Made by a program: the position numbers and the translations under genes. Positions 38,000 through 47,874 of a DNA stretch of 64,000 bases are shown here, piece by piece. The notes under the pieces are model-generated. The model saw nothing but the letters and a program-made list of their open reading frames with translations. It was not told the DNA's origin and ran no database searches. The stretch is from Pseudochrobactrum saccharolyticum. GTDB taxonomy: Bacteria > Pseudomonadota > Alphaproteobacteria > Rhizobiales > Rhizobiaceae. The stretch is from NCBI RefSeq assembly GCF_008801715.1, contig NZ_VZPG01000001.1, forward strand, positions 806,001 through 870,000. Direction: 5' to 3'. Within the stretch, counting starts at the first letter, position 1. Each line of letters starts with the position of its first letter.

Positions 38000-39592
38000 T
38001 TAGCGTTTCAGAGAAATATCCAGACCTTTATAGATACCGGCACCATAGATACCGTGTGCCTTGGCACCTTCCACGCGGTCGCCGGAGATCAGCCACATCG
38101 GCTCAGACGACAGCGTGACCCAGACATTGGCCTCGGTCAGGTTACGCTGCAGGGTTGCCAGCGCTTCATGACGTTCTTCCTTGCTGGTGGTGGTTGCCGC
38201 TTTACGGATCAGCTCATCCGTTGCCGGATCTTTCCAGTTCATGCGGTTTGGTGTCGGTGCCTGACGGCTCGGGAAGTAGAGACCAATCGCTTCAAGGGCA
38301 GTCAGTGCCGGATAGTTCATATAGAACGCATCAAATTCCTGCGTTGCCATCTTGCCCCAGCCGACAGTTGCATCCCAAAGCTGGATTTTCATGTCGATAC
38401 CGATCTTGCGCAGATCAGCCTGCATGGCTTCACTCACGGTCGGATTGGTGGCATTGCGCAGACCATAGACAAGGAAAGTGGCTTTCTGGCCGTCTTTTTC
38501 ACGGATGCCGTCGCCGCCCATTTTCCAGCCGGCCTCGTCGAGCATTTTATTGGCTGCATCCTGATCGAAAGCAGGCATCAGTTTTGCGGATTCAGGATCG
38601 AAATCAATAATCGCCGGATTAACGAGCGACTTCATTTCCTTACCATGACCGAAATAAACGGCCTGAGTGATTGCCGCTTTATTGGTCGCCATATTCACGG
38701 CTTTACGGATCACCGGATCGGACACCACAGGCTTGTCGATCTTGAAGCCCATGAACATGTCGTAGATGTAGTTTTCCTGTTTGGAAACATTAATGCCCGG
38801 CATGCTTTCCATCGTGGTCAGCGCAATCGGCGGCATATAATAGGTCATGTCTGCCTGACGCGCCTGAATTGCGGCCATCAGCGTATTGGCTTCAGGGATC
38901 ACGCGCCAGACGATTTCATCAACCTGCGGGCTCGGATTTTTATAGAATGACGGCCCCCATGTGTAATTCGGGTTTTTCTTGAGCTTCAGTTCCTGACGCG
39001 GCTGCCAGCTGACCCAGCAATAAGGGCCGGTACCGTTGAAGCCCTGCACACCGAAATTCTCACCGAGCTTCTCTACGGTTGCTTTGTCCACAATGGTCGA
39101 GAACGGCATGGTCAGCTGCGGCAGAAGATCGGAATACGGCTCTTCCAGCTCATAGATCACGGTGTAATCGTCTTTAGCGGTTACACTCTTGACCTTACCG
39201 CCACGGAAGGCAGTCGGTGAGCGTTTTTCCGGGTTTTGCCAGCGCTCAATCGTATAGACCACATCGGCAGCGGTCATCGGGCGGCCGTCGCAGAATTTCA
39301 CATCCTTACGCAGGTTGAAGGTGTAAGTCTTACCATCTTCAGATACAGACCATGCTTCCGCCAGACCCGGCTTGACGGTTTTCATGTCAAAATCGAGCGA
39401 GACCAGCGTGTCGCCCAGCATGGCCATCACTTCAACCATAGCGGTTGCGGTGGAGCGGATCGGATCATAATTATCCGCATCGATCACGCGCAGGATCGAC
39501 AATGGCGCCTTGGTCTGGGCATAGGCTGCACCGGACAAAACGGCACTGGCAGCAACACCGGCGACGAGAGTGGCAGTCAGATATTTTCTCAT
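38000..39592 (-). CDS. Periplasmic solute-binding protein, family 5
   Basis: 530-residue binding protein. The signal peptide MRKYLTATLVAGVAASAVLS ends in AAYAQ. The mature part has TYTFNLRKDVKFCDGRPMTA and NGTGPYCWVSW landmarks of family 5 and is divergent from the other two binding proteins in this window. ATG 39592 is decided by AGGAGG seven bases upstream. It feeds the two permeases encoded just upstream in the transcript. Confidence 0.91.
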   Translation of the reverse strand: MRKYLTATLVAGVAASAVLSGAAYAQTKAPLSILRVIDADNYDPIRSTATAMVEVMAMLGDTLVSLDFDMKTVKPGLAEAWSVSEDGKTYTFNLRKDVKFCDGRPMTAADVVYTIERWQNPEKRSPTAFRGGKVKSVTAKDDYTVIYELEEPYSDLLPQLTMPFSTIVDKATVEKLGENFGVQGFNGTGPYCWVSWQPRQELKLKKNPNYTWGPSFYKNPSPQVDEIVWRVIPEANTLMAAIQARQADMTYYMPPIALTTMESMPGINVSKQENYIYDMFMGFKIDKPVVSDPVIRKAVNMATNKAAITQAVYFGHGKEMKSLVNPAIIDFDPESAKLMPAFDQDAANKMLDEAGWKMGGDGIREKDGQKATFLVYGLRNATNPTVSEAMQADLRKIGIDMKIQLWDATVGWGKMATQEFDAFYMNYPALTALEAIGLYFPSRQAPTPNRMNWKDPATDELIRKAATTTSKEERHEALATLQRNLTEANVWVTLSSEPMWLISGDRVEGAKAHGIYGAGIYKGLDISLKR

Positions 39593-39650
39593 TTTAGTCC
39601 TCCTGATGAGGCGCCCACTGTTCTGTGCAGTGATCCGCCGCCAAAAATGA

Positions 39651-40553
39651 TTATTTACGTAATTTCGGATCGAGCGCGTCACGCAGGGAATCCCCCAGCA
39701 CGTTAAACGCCAGAACGATAATGAAGATCACCAGACTTGGCAGAACCGAGACATGCGGTGCGAAGAACAGGAAGTTACGCCCTTCCGATGCCATAGCACC
39801 GAGTTCCGCTGTCGGCGGCTGTGCGCCAAGGCCGATAAAGGATAGCGCCGCACCGAGCAGGATCACCTGTCCGAAACGAAGCGTTACAAACACGAAGATT
39901 GATGACAGGCAGTTCGGCAGCACATATTTGAAGATGATGCGGCTGTCGGACATGCCGAGCGAATGGGCGCTTTCAATATAATCCTGCTGCAACACCACAA
40001 TCGCACCGCCGCGCACCACACGCGCCATCAAAGGCACGGTCGCAATCGACAATGCAATAATAACGGCGGTCAAACCCGGACCAAAGATTGCGGCAATTGC
40101 CAAGCCGAACAAAATGGCCGGGAAAGACAGCAACACATCCATGAAGCGCATCAGCACGCCGCTCCAGCGGGTGTAGTAAGCCGCCACGAAACCGATAATC
40201 CCGCCGACGACACAACCGAAGAACACCGAGACAAAGCCCATGAACAGAGTAGTGCGGATGCCATAGAGCAGACGTGTTACCATGCCGCGCCCCTGTCCGT
40301 CAGTGCCGAGCAGATAGCCTGCTTCACCGATTGGCTTCAGCATCATGCCGAGATTGCCGCCATAAGGGTCTTCCGGTGCCAGCCACGGGGCGAACAGACC
40401 GCAAAACAGGGTCAGTGCCACAAGGGTCAGAGCAATCACCGAGCCGGTATCGGAGAGCAGCATACGCAATACGCTGACACGCTTGAAAGCAATTTCCTGC
40501 TCTGCCGGTTGCGCTGCATCCGCAACATTTGTTTTTGCAAGACTGGTCATCAT
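39651..40553 (-). CDS. Peptide-type ABC importer permease (DppC-like)
   Basis: 300-residue permease with a cytoplasmic N-terminal stretch, first helix about residues 37-59, YLLGTDGQGRGMVTRLLYG in place of the common LGTDxxGRD motif, and EAA-type loop ESAHSLGMSDSRIIFKYVLPN. It overlaps the DppB-like gene by four bases. Confidence 0.91.
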   Translation of the reverse strand: MMTSLAKTNVADAAQPAEQEIAFKRVSVLRMLLSDTGSVIALTLVALTLFCGLFAPWLAPEDPYGGNLGMMLKPIGEAGYLLGTDGQGRGMVTRLLYGIRTTLFMGFVSVFFGCVVGGIIGFVAAYYTRWSGVLMRFMDVLLSFPAILFGLAIAAIFGPGLTAVIIALSIATVPLMARVVRGGAIVVLQQDYIESAHSLGMSDSRIIFKYVLPNCLSSIFVFVTLRFGQVILLGAALSFIGLGAQPPTAELGAMASEGRNFLFFAPHVSVLPSLVIFIIVLAFNVLGDSLRDALDPKLRK

Positions 40554-41491
40554 GCACCTCTCACACGCGGATCGAGCACAGCATAGAGAATATCAACGCC
40601 CAGATTGACGAGAATAAAGCCGAGAGACATGACGATAATCGTGCCCTGCGCCATTGGCAGATCGCTGGACAAAATCGCACCGACTGCCAGACGGCCAATG
40701 CCCGGCCATGAGAACACAGTCTCAACCACCACAGCACCGCCGAGCAGGAAGCCGATCTGCAAACCGATCAGTGTCACCACCGGCACCAGCGCATTGCGCA
40801 GCGCATGACGGGTAACAACCTTACGCTCTTTCAGACCTTTAGCGCGTGCTGTGCGGATATGATCCGCGCCCAGCACATCCAGCACAGATGTACGGGTCAT
40901 ACGGGCAACAGGGCCGACAAACACACCGCCGAGCGTAATCGCAGGCAGAATGATGCTGGTGAAGCCTTCCCATGTCCATAACGGCCCGAGACGACCGGTA
41001 AATGGCAGGATCGGATATTTAAAGCCGAACAGCCAGACCAGCACCAGACCGAGAAAGAACACAGGGATAGACACACCGGCAACAGACACCGCCATGATCG
41101 AGCGATCCAGCAATGAGCCGCGATAATAGGCACCGACTGTGCCGAGCAGAATGCCCAGAGGAATTGCCCAGATCAGGGATGCAACCATCAGCTCCAGTGT
41201 CGGGCCGATTGTGGCACCGAGTTCCTGCGAGACCGGCACATTATTGATGATGGAAACGCCGAGATCGCCCTGCATCAGGCGGCCGATATAATAGAAGAAC
41301 TGTTTCCACAAAGGCTGATCGAGACCGAGATCACGGCGGATGGCTTCAACCAGTTCTTGTGTCGCGGTAGGCCCTGCACGCACCTGTGCCGGATCGGTCG
41401 GCACCACCTGCATCAGCAAAAAGCCGAGCAGCAGCACACCGAACATGACCGGTAAAGCGAGAAGCAGACGTTGTAACGTGTGCCGAAGCAT
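40550..41491 (-). CDS. Peptide-type ABC importer permease (DppB-like)
   Basis: 313-residue permease with the family segment MQVVPTDPAQVRAGPTA after its first helix and EAA-type loop RTARAKGLKERKVVTRHALRNA. ATG 41491 has AAAGG seven bases upstream; a longer frame to 41521 lacks support. Preceded by the YtcJ-like amidohydrolase. Confidence 0.91.
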   Translation of the reverse strand: MLRHTLQRLLLALPVMFGVLLLGFLLMQVVPTDPAQVRAGPTATQELVEAIRRDLGLDQPLWKQFFYYIGRLMQGDLGVSIINNVPVSQELGATIGPTLELMVASLIWAIPLGILLGTVGAYYRGSLLDRSIMAVSVAGVSIPVFFLGLVLVWLFGFKYPILPFTGRLGPLWTWEGFTSIILPAITLGGVFVGPVARMTRTSVLDVLGADHIRTARAKGLKERKVVTRHALRNALVPVVTLIGLQIGFLLGGAVVVETVFSWPGIGRLAVGAILSSDLPMAQGTIIVMSLGFILVNLGVDILYAVLDPRVRGA

Positions 41492-41521
41492 GAATTTGCC
41501 TTTCTCTGGCTGTCGGTTCAA

Positions 41522-41537
41522 GGCGCGCTAACGCGCC
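41522..41537. repeat. Short GC-rich hairpin between amidohydrolase and permease
   Basis: GGCGCG and CGCGCC arms with a four-base loop, between the amidohydrolase stop and the DppB-like start. Too short and without a T-tract to call a terminator firmly. Confidence 0.35.
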
Positions 41538-41551
41538 CCGAACCTGAACAG

Positions 41552-43177
41552 TTACACCTGCCGCTCGAAAACGACTTTGCCGTCAAGCACGGTCATATCG
41601 CAGACCACATCACTGCGGATTTCTTCCACGTCACAGGTGAAAATATCCTTCGACAACACAGCAATATCCGCCGCCATACCTGCCACCAGACGTCCGGTTT
41701 CATTCTCAGCAAATTGCGTATAGGCGCCGAAATGCGTGTAAGCGTGGATCGCCTCTTCCCGTGTCAGGCACTGGTCACCGCCGATCACCGAACCGACCTT
41801 GGTCTTACGGGTGACGAGCGTATAGATATTCTGGAACGGATTGGTTGAAGTAACCGGCGCATCGGAAGACGCTGCCGGATGCAGACCGGCATCCACCCAT
41901 TTGCGCATCGGATAGGATGCATGGGCGCGCTTTTCACCCAGATTGGCGACATAAAGATCGCCAAATTCATAGATGAACATCGGCTGTGGCACCGGATCAA
42001 TACCGGCCTTTGCCATACGCTCAATCTGCCCGTCGCTCAGGAAGCCGCAATGTTCAATACGGTGACGACGGGATTTAATCGGATGCTCTGCGCTATCGGC
42101 ATTCTCAATACCGGACAGTACCTGCTCAATCGCTGCATCACCAATCGCATGAATGGCCAGCTGATAGCCAAGTTCATGATAATGCTTGAGGGACTTATGC
42201 ATTTCCGCATCGGAATAGCAGAAAATACCAAAATTATTCGGATCGCCTGCCACATATGGCTCGCTCATAGCAGCCGTCAGACCACCGGCGCTGCCATCCG
42301 AGAACACTTTCATCGCGCCATAACGCAAATTGCCTGTCTGGCGTTTGGCACGGAAACCCTGTGCATGCGCCTGATCGCCGATACCGTCATGATTGCCATA
42401 GATGCAGACCCATGTGCGGATTGGCAACTCACCGGCGGAAGCCAGTTCTTCATAGGCATGGAGTTCTTCCATACCATAGCCCATGCCGACAGCGGCATCC
42501 ATCACAGAGGTGAAACCTTGGCTCAGCATGAAACCGGCTGCGCGGGTAATCGCGGCTTTCAACTCATCACGGCTCAGTGGCGGGATTTTATCCGTGACCA
42601 CGCGCATACCGGATTCCGCGAGCAGGCCGGACAATTTGCCGTTGCGCTTTTCAATCAGGCCACCGGACGGGCTTGGTGTATCGTGGGTAATATTTGCCAG
42701 ACGCATGGCCGCGCTGTTGGCGATACCAACGTGACCGCAGGTACGGGTGATATAAACCGGATGATCGGGCGCAATCGCATCCAGTTCCTCAATGGTCGGA
42801 TGACGCTGTTCACTCAACTCGAAATGATCATAGCCGCCGCCACGGATCCATTCACCCGCCGGTTTCACAACTACTTCCTGCGCAATACGTTTGAAAATCT
42901 CTTCGAGACTGCGCACGCCTGATTCAGGGCGCAGATTGATCTCGTTCATACCTATGCCAAGCATAAGAAGATGCATATGGGCATCATTGAGCCCCGGCAC
43001 CGCAACACGTCCGCCCAGATCGACACGTCGTGTCTTTTCACCGGTCAGTGCTTCAATCTCAGCTGTAGTGCCGGTTGCCAAAACCTTACCGTCAGCAATT
43101 GCAAGCGCCTCAACAAAACCTTCATTAAGGCCGCAAAAAATCCGCCCGCCCGCAAGGACGAGATCTGCATATTCCAT
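41552..43177 (-). CDS. Amidohydrolase, YtcJ-like (amidohydrolase family 3)
   Basis: 541-residue amidohydrolase. HxH in NDAHMHLLML, later histidines in YQLAIHAIGDAAIEQ and RIEHCGFLS, and the aspartate in AASSDAPVTSTNP fit the YtcJ-like subgroup. Substrates of that group are mostly unassigned; some hydrolyse amides or N-acyl compounds. ATG 43177 is preferred, with GGGAGA upstream. It leads the third importer operon and differs strongly from the amidohydrolase at 36.4 kb, so two distinct hydrolytic steps are likely. Confidence 0.87.
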   Translation of the reverse strand: MEYADLVLAGGRIFCGLNEGFVEALAIADGKVLATGTTAEIEALTGEKTRRVDLGGRVAVPGLNDAHMHLLMLGIGMNEINLRPESGVRSLEEIFKRIAQEVVVKPAGEWIRGGGYDHFELSEQRHPTIEELDAIAPDHPVYITRTCGHVGIANSAAMRLANITHDTPSPSGGLIEKRNGKLSGLLAESGMRVVTDKIPPLSRDELKAAITRAAGFMLSQGFTSVMDAAVGMGYGMEELHAYEELASAGELPIRTWVCIYGNHDGIGDQAHAQGFRAKRQTGNLRYGAMKVFSDGSAGGLTAAMSEPYVAGDPNNFGIFCYSDAEMHKSLKHYHELGYQLAIHAIGDAAIEQVLSGIENADSAEHPIKSRRHRIEHCGFLSDGQIERMAKAGIDPVPQPMFIYEFGDLYVANLGEKRAHASYPMRKWVDAGLHPAASSDAPVTSTNPFQNIYTLVTRKTKVGSVIGGDQCLTREEAIHAYTHFGAYTQFAENETGRLVAGMAADIAVLSKDIFTCDVEEIRSDVVCDMTVLDGKVVFERQV

Positions 43178-44123
43178 ACTCTGTCTATCTCCCAGCACCC
43201 TGCCTTCAAGGAAGACAAGACATAATTCAGCGAGCCCTACCGATATGAAGATCGGGAAGGTTAATGATTGAGCTGAGGAAAAGCCTCACTCATACGAGAT
43301 CCGGTGGCTTTTTTATTCCCCTGTACTGTTCGGTTACTCCCGGGCTTTTGACCGGTCAGTCCGTCAGCAGTTATTTTTGTTTGTTAAGAACATGCTTGCA
43401 AAAAACTGGTACCAAAGCAAGAGCCCGCGCCGCAAATGTTGACAATTTACCAGACGAAAATTGCATAAATTGATAGCAATTTTGCATAATGAAAAACATC
43501 GGCAACGTAACCATCAATGCCAAATTGGTACTGTTTTCTGTGATTTTACCTGCACAAACAGCTCTGTAGAGATGAGAATCATTCCAGACTGGAGCGATCC
43601 GAGCCCCTGCTGTACTTTGCAGTACCGTTAAAACCGGCGCCTGAACGGCCACCGGTACCGCCTCAGCGACAATCAGCCCCACCCTGCGCAGCAAGACGCA
43701 ACGCACCTGTTCCGGCTGAATTTTCAAAGCTTAAACGACAATTCCCCGATCCGGTTCAGAACTGAAAAATCTAAATAATTTCCTACATTTATTTCAGAAA
43801 TTTCTGTAAATACAGCAACAAAGATATAAGAATTTATCAAGCAACTATATGATATTTATAGAAAATTCTACATATCACATTGTCATAATTAAATTATTTC
43901 GCAAACAACAAAACCCGAAGCCATTATCTCCGTCAATATGCTGCGAATTAGCGGAAAATCACGCAAAAAACGCTTCATTTATACATGCCCTGTCACCGGC
44001 CGTACTTGATTTAAATCAATGACTAAATTTTTCCGTCGCATATAATACCCGCTATATTGCTCGAATTGCAGGCATTTCTGTAATTTGCGGGCAGGATAAG
44101 TTGCGCGCGCGAGGGGATTTTTC
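43178..44123. other. Upstream region of ccoNOQP, 946 bp without a gene
   Basis: AT-rich spacer between the divergent YtcJ-like operon and ccoN. The right end holds the FNR/FixK-controlled ccoN promoter. The left end should hold the promoter of the minus-strand amidohydrolase operon and has a small hairpin (GAGG/CCTC arms near 43275-43287). A minus-strand 118-codon frame at 43371-43727 has no recognisable domain. Nothing else identifiable. Confidence 0.5.
44006..44046 (+). promoter_or_regulatory. FNR/FixK-type promoter of ccoNOQP
   Basis: TTGAT-TTAA-ATCAA at 44006-44019 is a perfect match to the FNR/FixK/Anr consensus TTGAT-N4-ATCAA. A perfect -10 element, TATAAT, follows at 44041-44046. A start point near 44053 places the box at about -41, the class II activator position. 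Low oxygen is therefore the expected signal. Confidence 0.85.
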
Positions 44124-45761
44124 ATGAATTACGCTGCGGGAATTGTAATCTCCGGGCTCGGTGCTTTTTTAGCACTGCTGGCCGCGGGGTTTACGCATGA
44201 TCCATTATTCAGAAGCCATATGTGGGTTCTGTTTTTCACTCTTGTGATTTTTACAGTCTTACTGCTGCGTAATGCAGATTACAGTCTGAAGCCTGTGAAG
44301 GAAGATCAGTCCGTTTATATGGACGGTCCGATCCGTTACGGTATCATTGCCACAGTATTCTGGGGTGTTATCGGCTTCCTCGTTGGTGTTTTCATTGCTG
44401 CGCAGCTCGCATTCCCTGATTTGAATCTGGGACCATGGCTAAATTTTGGCCGTGTCCGCCCTCTTCACACATCAGCTGTTATTTTTGCCTTCTGCGGTAA
44501 CGCCCTGATCGCCACTTCTTTCTATGTGGTGCAGCGTACCTGCCGTGCGCGCCTTTTCGGCGGCGATCTGGCATGGTTCGTTTTCTGGGGCTACAACCTG
44601 TTCATCGTCATGGCAGGCACCGGCTATCTGCTCGGCATCACCCAGTCGCGTGAATATGCTGAACCGGAATGGTATGTCGATCTCTGGCTGACCATTGTCT
44701 GGGTTGTCTATCTCGTGATCTTCATGGGCACGCTGATGAAGCGTAAAGAACCGCACATTTATGTGGCCAACTGGTTCTACCTCTCCTTCATCATCACCAT
44801 TGCCATGCTGCATGTGATCAACAATCTGGCAATTCCTGTCTCTTTCCTTGGCGTGAAGAGCTATTCGGCTTTCTCCGGCGTGCAGGATGCGGTGACCCAG
44901 TGGTGGTACGGCCATAATGCCGTGGCCTTCTTCCTGACCGTGCCGTTCCTTGCGATGATGTATTATTTCGTGCCGAAACAGGTCAATCGTCCGGTCTATT
45001 CCTACCGTCTGTCGATTGTGCACTTCTGGTCGATCATCTTCCTGTATATCTGGGCCGGTCCTCACCACCTGCATTATACAGCGCTGCCGGACTGGGCACA
45101 GACACTCGGCATGGTCTTCTCCATCGTCCTGTGGATGCCGTCCTGGGGTGGTATGATCAACGGTCTGATGACGCTTTCCGGCGCATGGGATAAAATCCGT
45201 ACTGATCCGGTTGTCCGTCTGATGGTTGCTGCGATCGCCTTCTACGGTATGGCGACCTTTGAAGGCCCGCTGATGTCGGTTAAGGCCGTTAACTCGCTGT
45301 CGCACTATACAGACTGGACCATTGGTCACGTTCATGCGGGTGCGCTCGGCTGGAATGGTATGATCACTTTTGCGGCTGTGTACTTCCTTGTACCGCGTCT
45401 GTGGAACCGTGAACGTCTCTATTCTGTACGTATGGTCAACTGGCACTTCTGGCTGGCTACACTTGGTATCGTGCTCTATGCCGCTTCCATGTGGGTTGCC
45501 GGTATCCAGCAGGGTCTGATGTGGCGCGAATATGACGATCAGGGCTTCCTGGTTTACTCCTTCGCCGAAACAGTACTCGCAATGTTCCCTTACTATGTCA
45601 TCCGTACACTTGGCGGCACGATGTATCTGGCGGGCGGACTTGTGATGGCCTGGAACGTCTACAAGACCATCAAGGGCGATCTGAGAGAGGAGGCCGCAAT
45701 TCCGGGCTCGACACCAATCTCAGATACCAATACCGGCCCGTATTTGAAACCGGCAGAATAA
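44124..45761 (+). CDS. ccoN: Cytochrome cbb3 oxidase subunit I
   Basis: 545-residue catalytic subunit of the high-affinity cbb3 oxidase, with about 12 transmembrane helices. Haem and copper histidines appear in [38 protein letters not shown] and [19 protein letters not shown]. It reduces oxygen to water and pumps protons at very low oxygen. GAGGGG lies upstream of ATG 44124, and the leader is about 70 bases. First gene of ccoNOQP. Confidence 0.95.
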   Translation: MNYAAGIVISGLGAFLALLAAGFTHDPLFRSHMWVLFFTLVIFTVLLLRNADYSLKPVKEDQSVYMDGPIRYGIIATVFWGVIGFLVGVFIAAQLAFPDLNLGPWLNFGRVRPLHTSAVIFAFCGNALIATSFYVVQRTCRARLFGGDLAWFVFWGYNLFIVMAGTGYLLGITQSREYAEPEWYVDLWLTIVWVVYLVIFMGTLMKRKEPHIYVANWFYLSFIITIAMLHVINNLAIPVSFLGVKSYSAFSGVQDAVTQWWYGHNAVAFFLTVPFLAMMYYFVPKQVNRPVYSYRLSIVHFWSIIFLYIWAGPHHLHYTALPDWAQTLGMVFSIVLWMPSWGGMINGLMTLSGAWDKIRTDPVVRLMVAAIAFYGMATFEGPLMSVKAVNSLSHYTDWTIGHVHAGALGWNGMITFAAVYFLVPRLWNRERLYSVRMVNWHFWLATLGIVLYAASMWVAGIQQGLMWREYDDQGFLVYSFAETVLAMFPYYVIRTLGGTMYLAGGLVMAWNVYKTIKGDLREEAAIPGSTPISDTNTGPYLKPAE

Positions 45762-45775
45762 GGAGCAGGTGAGTT

Positions 45776-46507
45776 ATGTCTATTCTCAAAAAACACTCGC
45801 TGATTGAAAAAAACGCTACTTTACTGCTGATCGGTTCGCTGGTTGTGGTCACTGTCGGCGGTATTGTGGAAATTGCCCCACTGTTTTACCTGCAAAACAC
45901 CATTGAGAAAGTAGAGGGCATGCGCCCCTACTCTCCTCTGGAACTGGCTGGCCGTGACATCTATATCCGCGAAGGCTGCTATACCTGCCATTCTCAGATG
46001 ATCCGTCCGTTCCGCGATGAAGTGGAGCGTTACGGTCATTACAGCCTTGCAGCTGAAAGCATGTATGACCATTCGTTCCAGTGGGGCTCGAAGCGTACAG
46101 GGCCTGATCTTGCCCGTGTCGGCGGCCGCTACTCGAATGAATGGCATGTTCAGCATCTGATTGAGCCGCGCGATGTGGTGCCTGAATCGGTTATGCCGAG
46201 CTACGCATTCCTGATGAACACGCCGCTGAATATGTCCGGCATTACCGGCAATCTGAAAGCCAATATTGCTGTCGGCGTACCTTATAATCAGGAAATGGTC
46301 GACAATGCATTGGCGGATATGAAAGCGCAGGCTGATCCGGAAGCCGATACAGAGGCTCTGCTTGCCCGCTACCCTAAAGCCAAGACCGGCGATTTCGATG
46401 GTAATCCGAAGGTTGTCAGCGAGATGGATGCGCTTGTTGCCTATCTGCAGATGCTGGGAACTCTGGTTGATTTCTCAACTTACGACCAGTCACCGAAGTC
46501 GCGTTAA
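45776..46507 (+). CDS. ccoO: Cytochrome cbb3 oxidase subunit II
   Basis: 243-residue mono-haem cytochrome c anchored by one N-terminal helix (about residues 12-36). The haem motif CYTCH is at residues 68-72, and a methionine ligand is likely in [10 protein letters not shown]. It passes electrons from CcoP to CcoN. Starts 14 bases after ccoN. Confidence 0.95.
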   Translation: MSILKKHSLIEKNATLLLIGSLVVVTVGGIVEIAPLFYLQNTIEKVEGMRPYSPLELAGRDIYIREGCYTCHSQMIRPFRDEVERYGHYSLAAESMYDHSFQWGSKRTGPDLARVGGRYSNEWHVQHLIEPRDVVPESVMPSYAFLMNTPLNMSGITGNLKANIAVGVPYNQEMVDNALADMKAQADPEADTEALLARYPKAKTGDFDGNPKVVSEMDALVAYLQMLGTLVDFSTYDQSPKSR

Positions 46508-46518
46508 GGAGGTTCATC

Positions 46519-46677
46519 ATGGATTATACGACCATGCGCCACTTTGCCGACAGCTGGGGGCTGTTAGGCATGTTCCTCTTCTTCCTCTTTGTTGTCTTCT
46601 TCGCCTTCCGTCCAGGCAGCAAACAGGCTGCCGATGCTGCGAAAGCCATTCCGTTCAAGGACGAAAACAATGACTGA
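46519..46677 (+). CDS. ccoQ: Cytochrome cbb3 oxidase subunit IV
   Basis: 52-residue protein with one hydrophobic helix (GLLGMFLFFLFVVFFAF), typical of CcoQ, which stabilises the oxidase complex. AGGAGG lies before ATG 46519. Eight bases of its 3' end overlap the ccoP start (ATG 46670). Identified by position, size and helix. Confidence 0.88.
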   Translation: MDYTTMRHFADSWGLLGMFLFFLFVVFFAFRPGSKQAADAAKAIPFKDENND

Positions 46678-47533
46678 TAAGCAAATTGACGATGTAACAG
46701 GCGTTGAAACAACCGGCCACGAATGGGACGGCATCAAGGAACTTGATAATCCGATGCCACGCTGGTGGCTCTATGCCTATTATGCAACCATTGTCTGGGC
46801 GATTGCCTATACTGTTGCCTATCCGGCATGGCCGCTCATCAACGGCGCTACTTCCGGTCTTCTGGAATGGTCGAGCCGTGGTGATTTCTGGAAAGAAAAC
46901 ACCAAAATTCAGGGTGAACGTCAGGATATTCTGGCAGCTATTAAAGAAAAATCCGTTCAGGAAATTATAGCTGATCCGCAGCTCAACCAGTTTGCAATTG
47001 CAGGTGGTGCAGCGGCATTCCGTGTGAACTGTGTTCAGTGTCACGGTTCCGGTGCGCAAGGCGCACCAGGCTATCCGAACCTGAATGATGATGACTGGCT
47101 GTGGGGCGGTTCTATTGATGAAATCCTGCAGACTGTACGCCACGGCGTGCGTTCCAAGGATGACGAAGAAACACGCATCTCCGAAATGCCTGCCTATGGC
47201 GACATTCTTGAGCCACAGCAAATCCGTGATGTGGCGGCCTATGTCACCAGCCTGACATCGACACCGCATGATGCAAGTCTGATACCCGCAGGCAAACAGG
47301 TTTTTGCTGAAAACTGCGCTGCCTGTCATGGCGAAAATGCCAAGGGCAATAAGGAATTCGGTGCGCCAAATCTGACCGATGCGATCTGGTTCTACGGTTC
47401 CGGTGAAGCTGAAATTGCCAAACAGGTAAGAAATCCCAAGCATGGTGTAATGCCTGCATGGGAAGGCCGTCTGGGTGACACAACTGTGAAGCAGCTGGCA
47501 ATCTATGTCCACTCTCTGGGTGGCGGTGAGTAA
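46670..47533 (+). CDS. ccoP: Cytochrome cbb3 oxidase subunit III
   Basis: 287-residue di-haem cytochrome c with one helix (about residues 34-56). Haem motifs are CVQCH at 121-125 and CAACH at 216-220. It accepts electrons from soluble cytochrome c. The start at 46670 overlaps the ccoQ stop, as usual for this operon; the longer frame from 46589 runs through ccoQ and is rejected. Confidence 0.95.
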   Translation: MTDKQIDDVTGVETTGHEWDGIKELDNPMPRWWLYAYYATIVWAIAYTVAYPAWPLINGATSGLLEWSSRGDFWKENTKIQGERQDILAAIKEKSVQEIIADPQLNQFAIAGGAAAFRVNCVQCHGSGAQGAPGYPNLNDDDWLWGGSIDEILQTVRHGVRSKDDEETRISEMPAYGDILEPQQIRDVAAYVTSLTSTPHDASLIPAGKQVFAENCAACHGENAKGNKEFGAPNLTDAIWFYGSGEAEIAKQVRNPKHGVMPAWEGRLGDTTVKQLAIYVHSLGGGE

Positions 47534-47874
47534 AAACGCCCTGTTTCAAGTCATGGCCGGCCGGTGTAAAATATTGGTGTAAAATATTCCGGCCGGTGCT
47601 CAAAAAATCAGTAAGCCCCGCAGATATAATCTGAAAAACGGGGCTCTGATGAAACCTTAGAAACTCAGCGCGGATTTCTGTACCGATAACCGGAACCCGC
47701 TCTGAGTGATTTGAGTGCAGTTTTATAAGACCATTTCAGTTTTCAGACTGCCCTTAAGCATTCCGTGCTCAAATGCCCTCAATGAGCGCAGTGCTAATGC
47801 GATGAAATAAAGAATCTAGAGCAAGCGCCATACTCCAATCTGAACGCAAACAGCTCTAGCCCCCGGAGTGTACC
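47534..47874. other. ccoP-ccoG spacer with three hairpins
   Basis: 341 bp without a gene. It contains (a) a CCGGCCGG hairpin at 47555-47598 whose loop is a perfect 13-bp tandem duplication of GGTGTAAAATATT (47563-47588), (b) a hairpin at 47615-47644 with GCCCCG/CGGGGC arms and an inner CAGAT/ATCTG stem, and (c) a CTAGAGC/GCTCTAG repeat at 47816-47859 in the Rhizobiales intergenic style, ending just before the ccoG ribosome-binding site. No FNR-type box was seen here, so the promoter of ccoGHIS is not identified. Confidence 0.6.

Noticed and set aside
41879-42922. Long open frame antisense to the YtcJ-like amidohydrolase
   Set aside because: Antisense shadow of a gene with complete metal-binding motifs.
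43371-43727. 118-codon minus-strand frame in the ccoN upstream region
   Set aside because: No recognisable domain, Cys- and Val-rich low-complexity style, and no convincing ribosome-binding site in an AT-rich promoter region.
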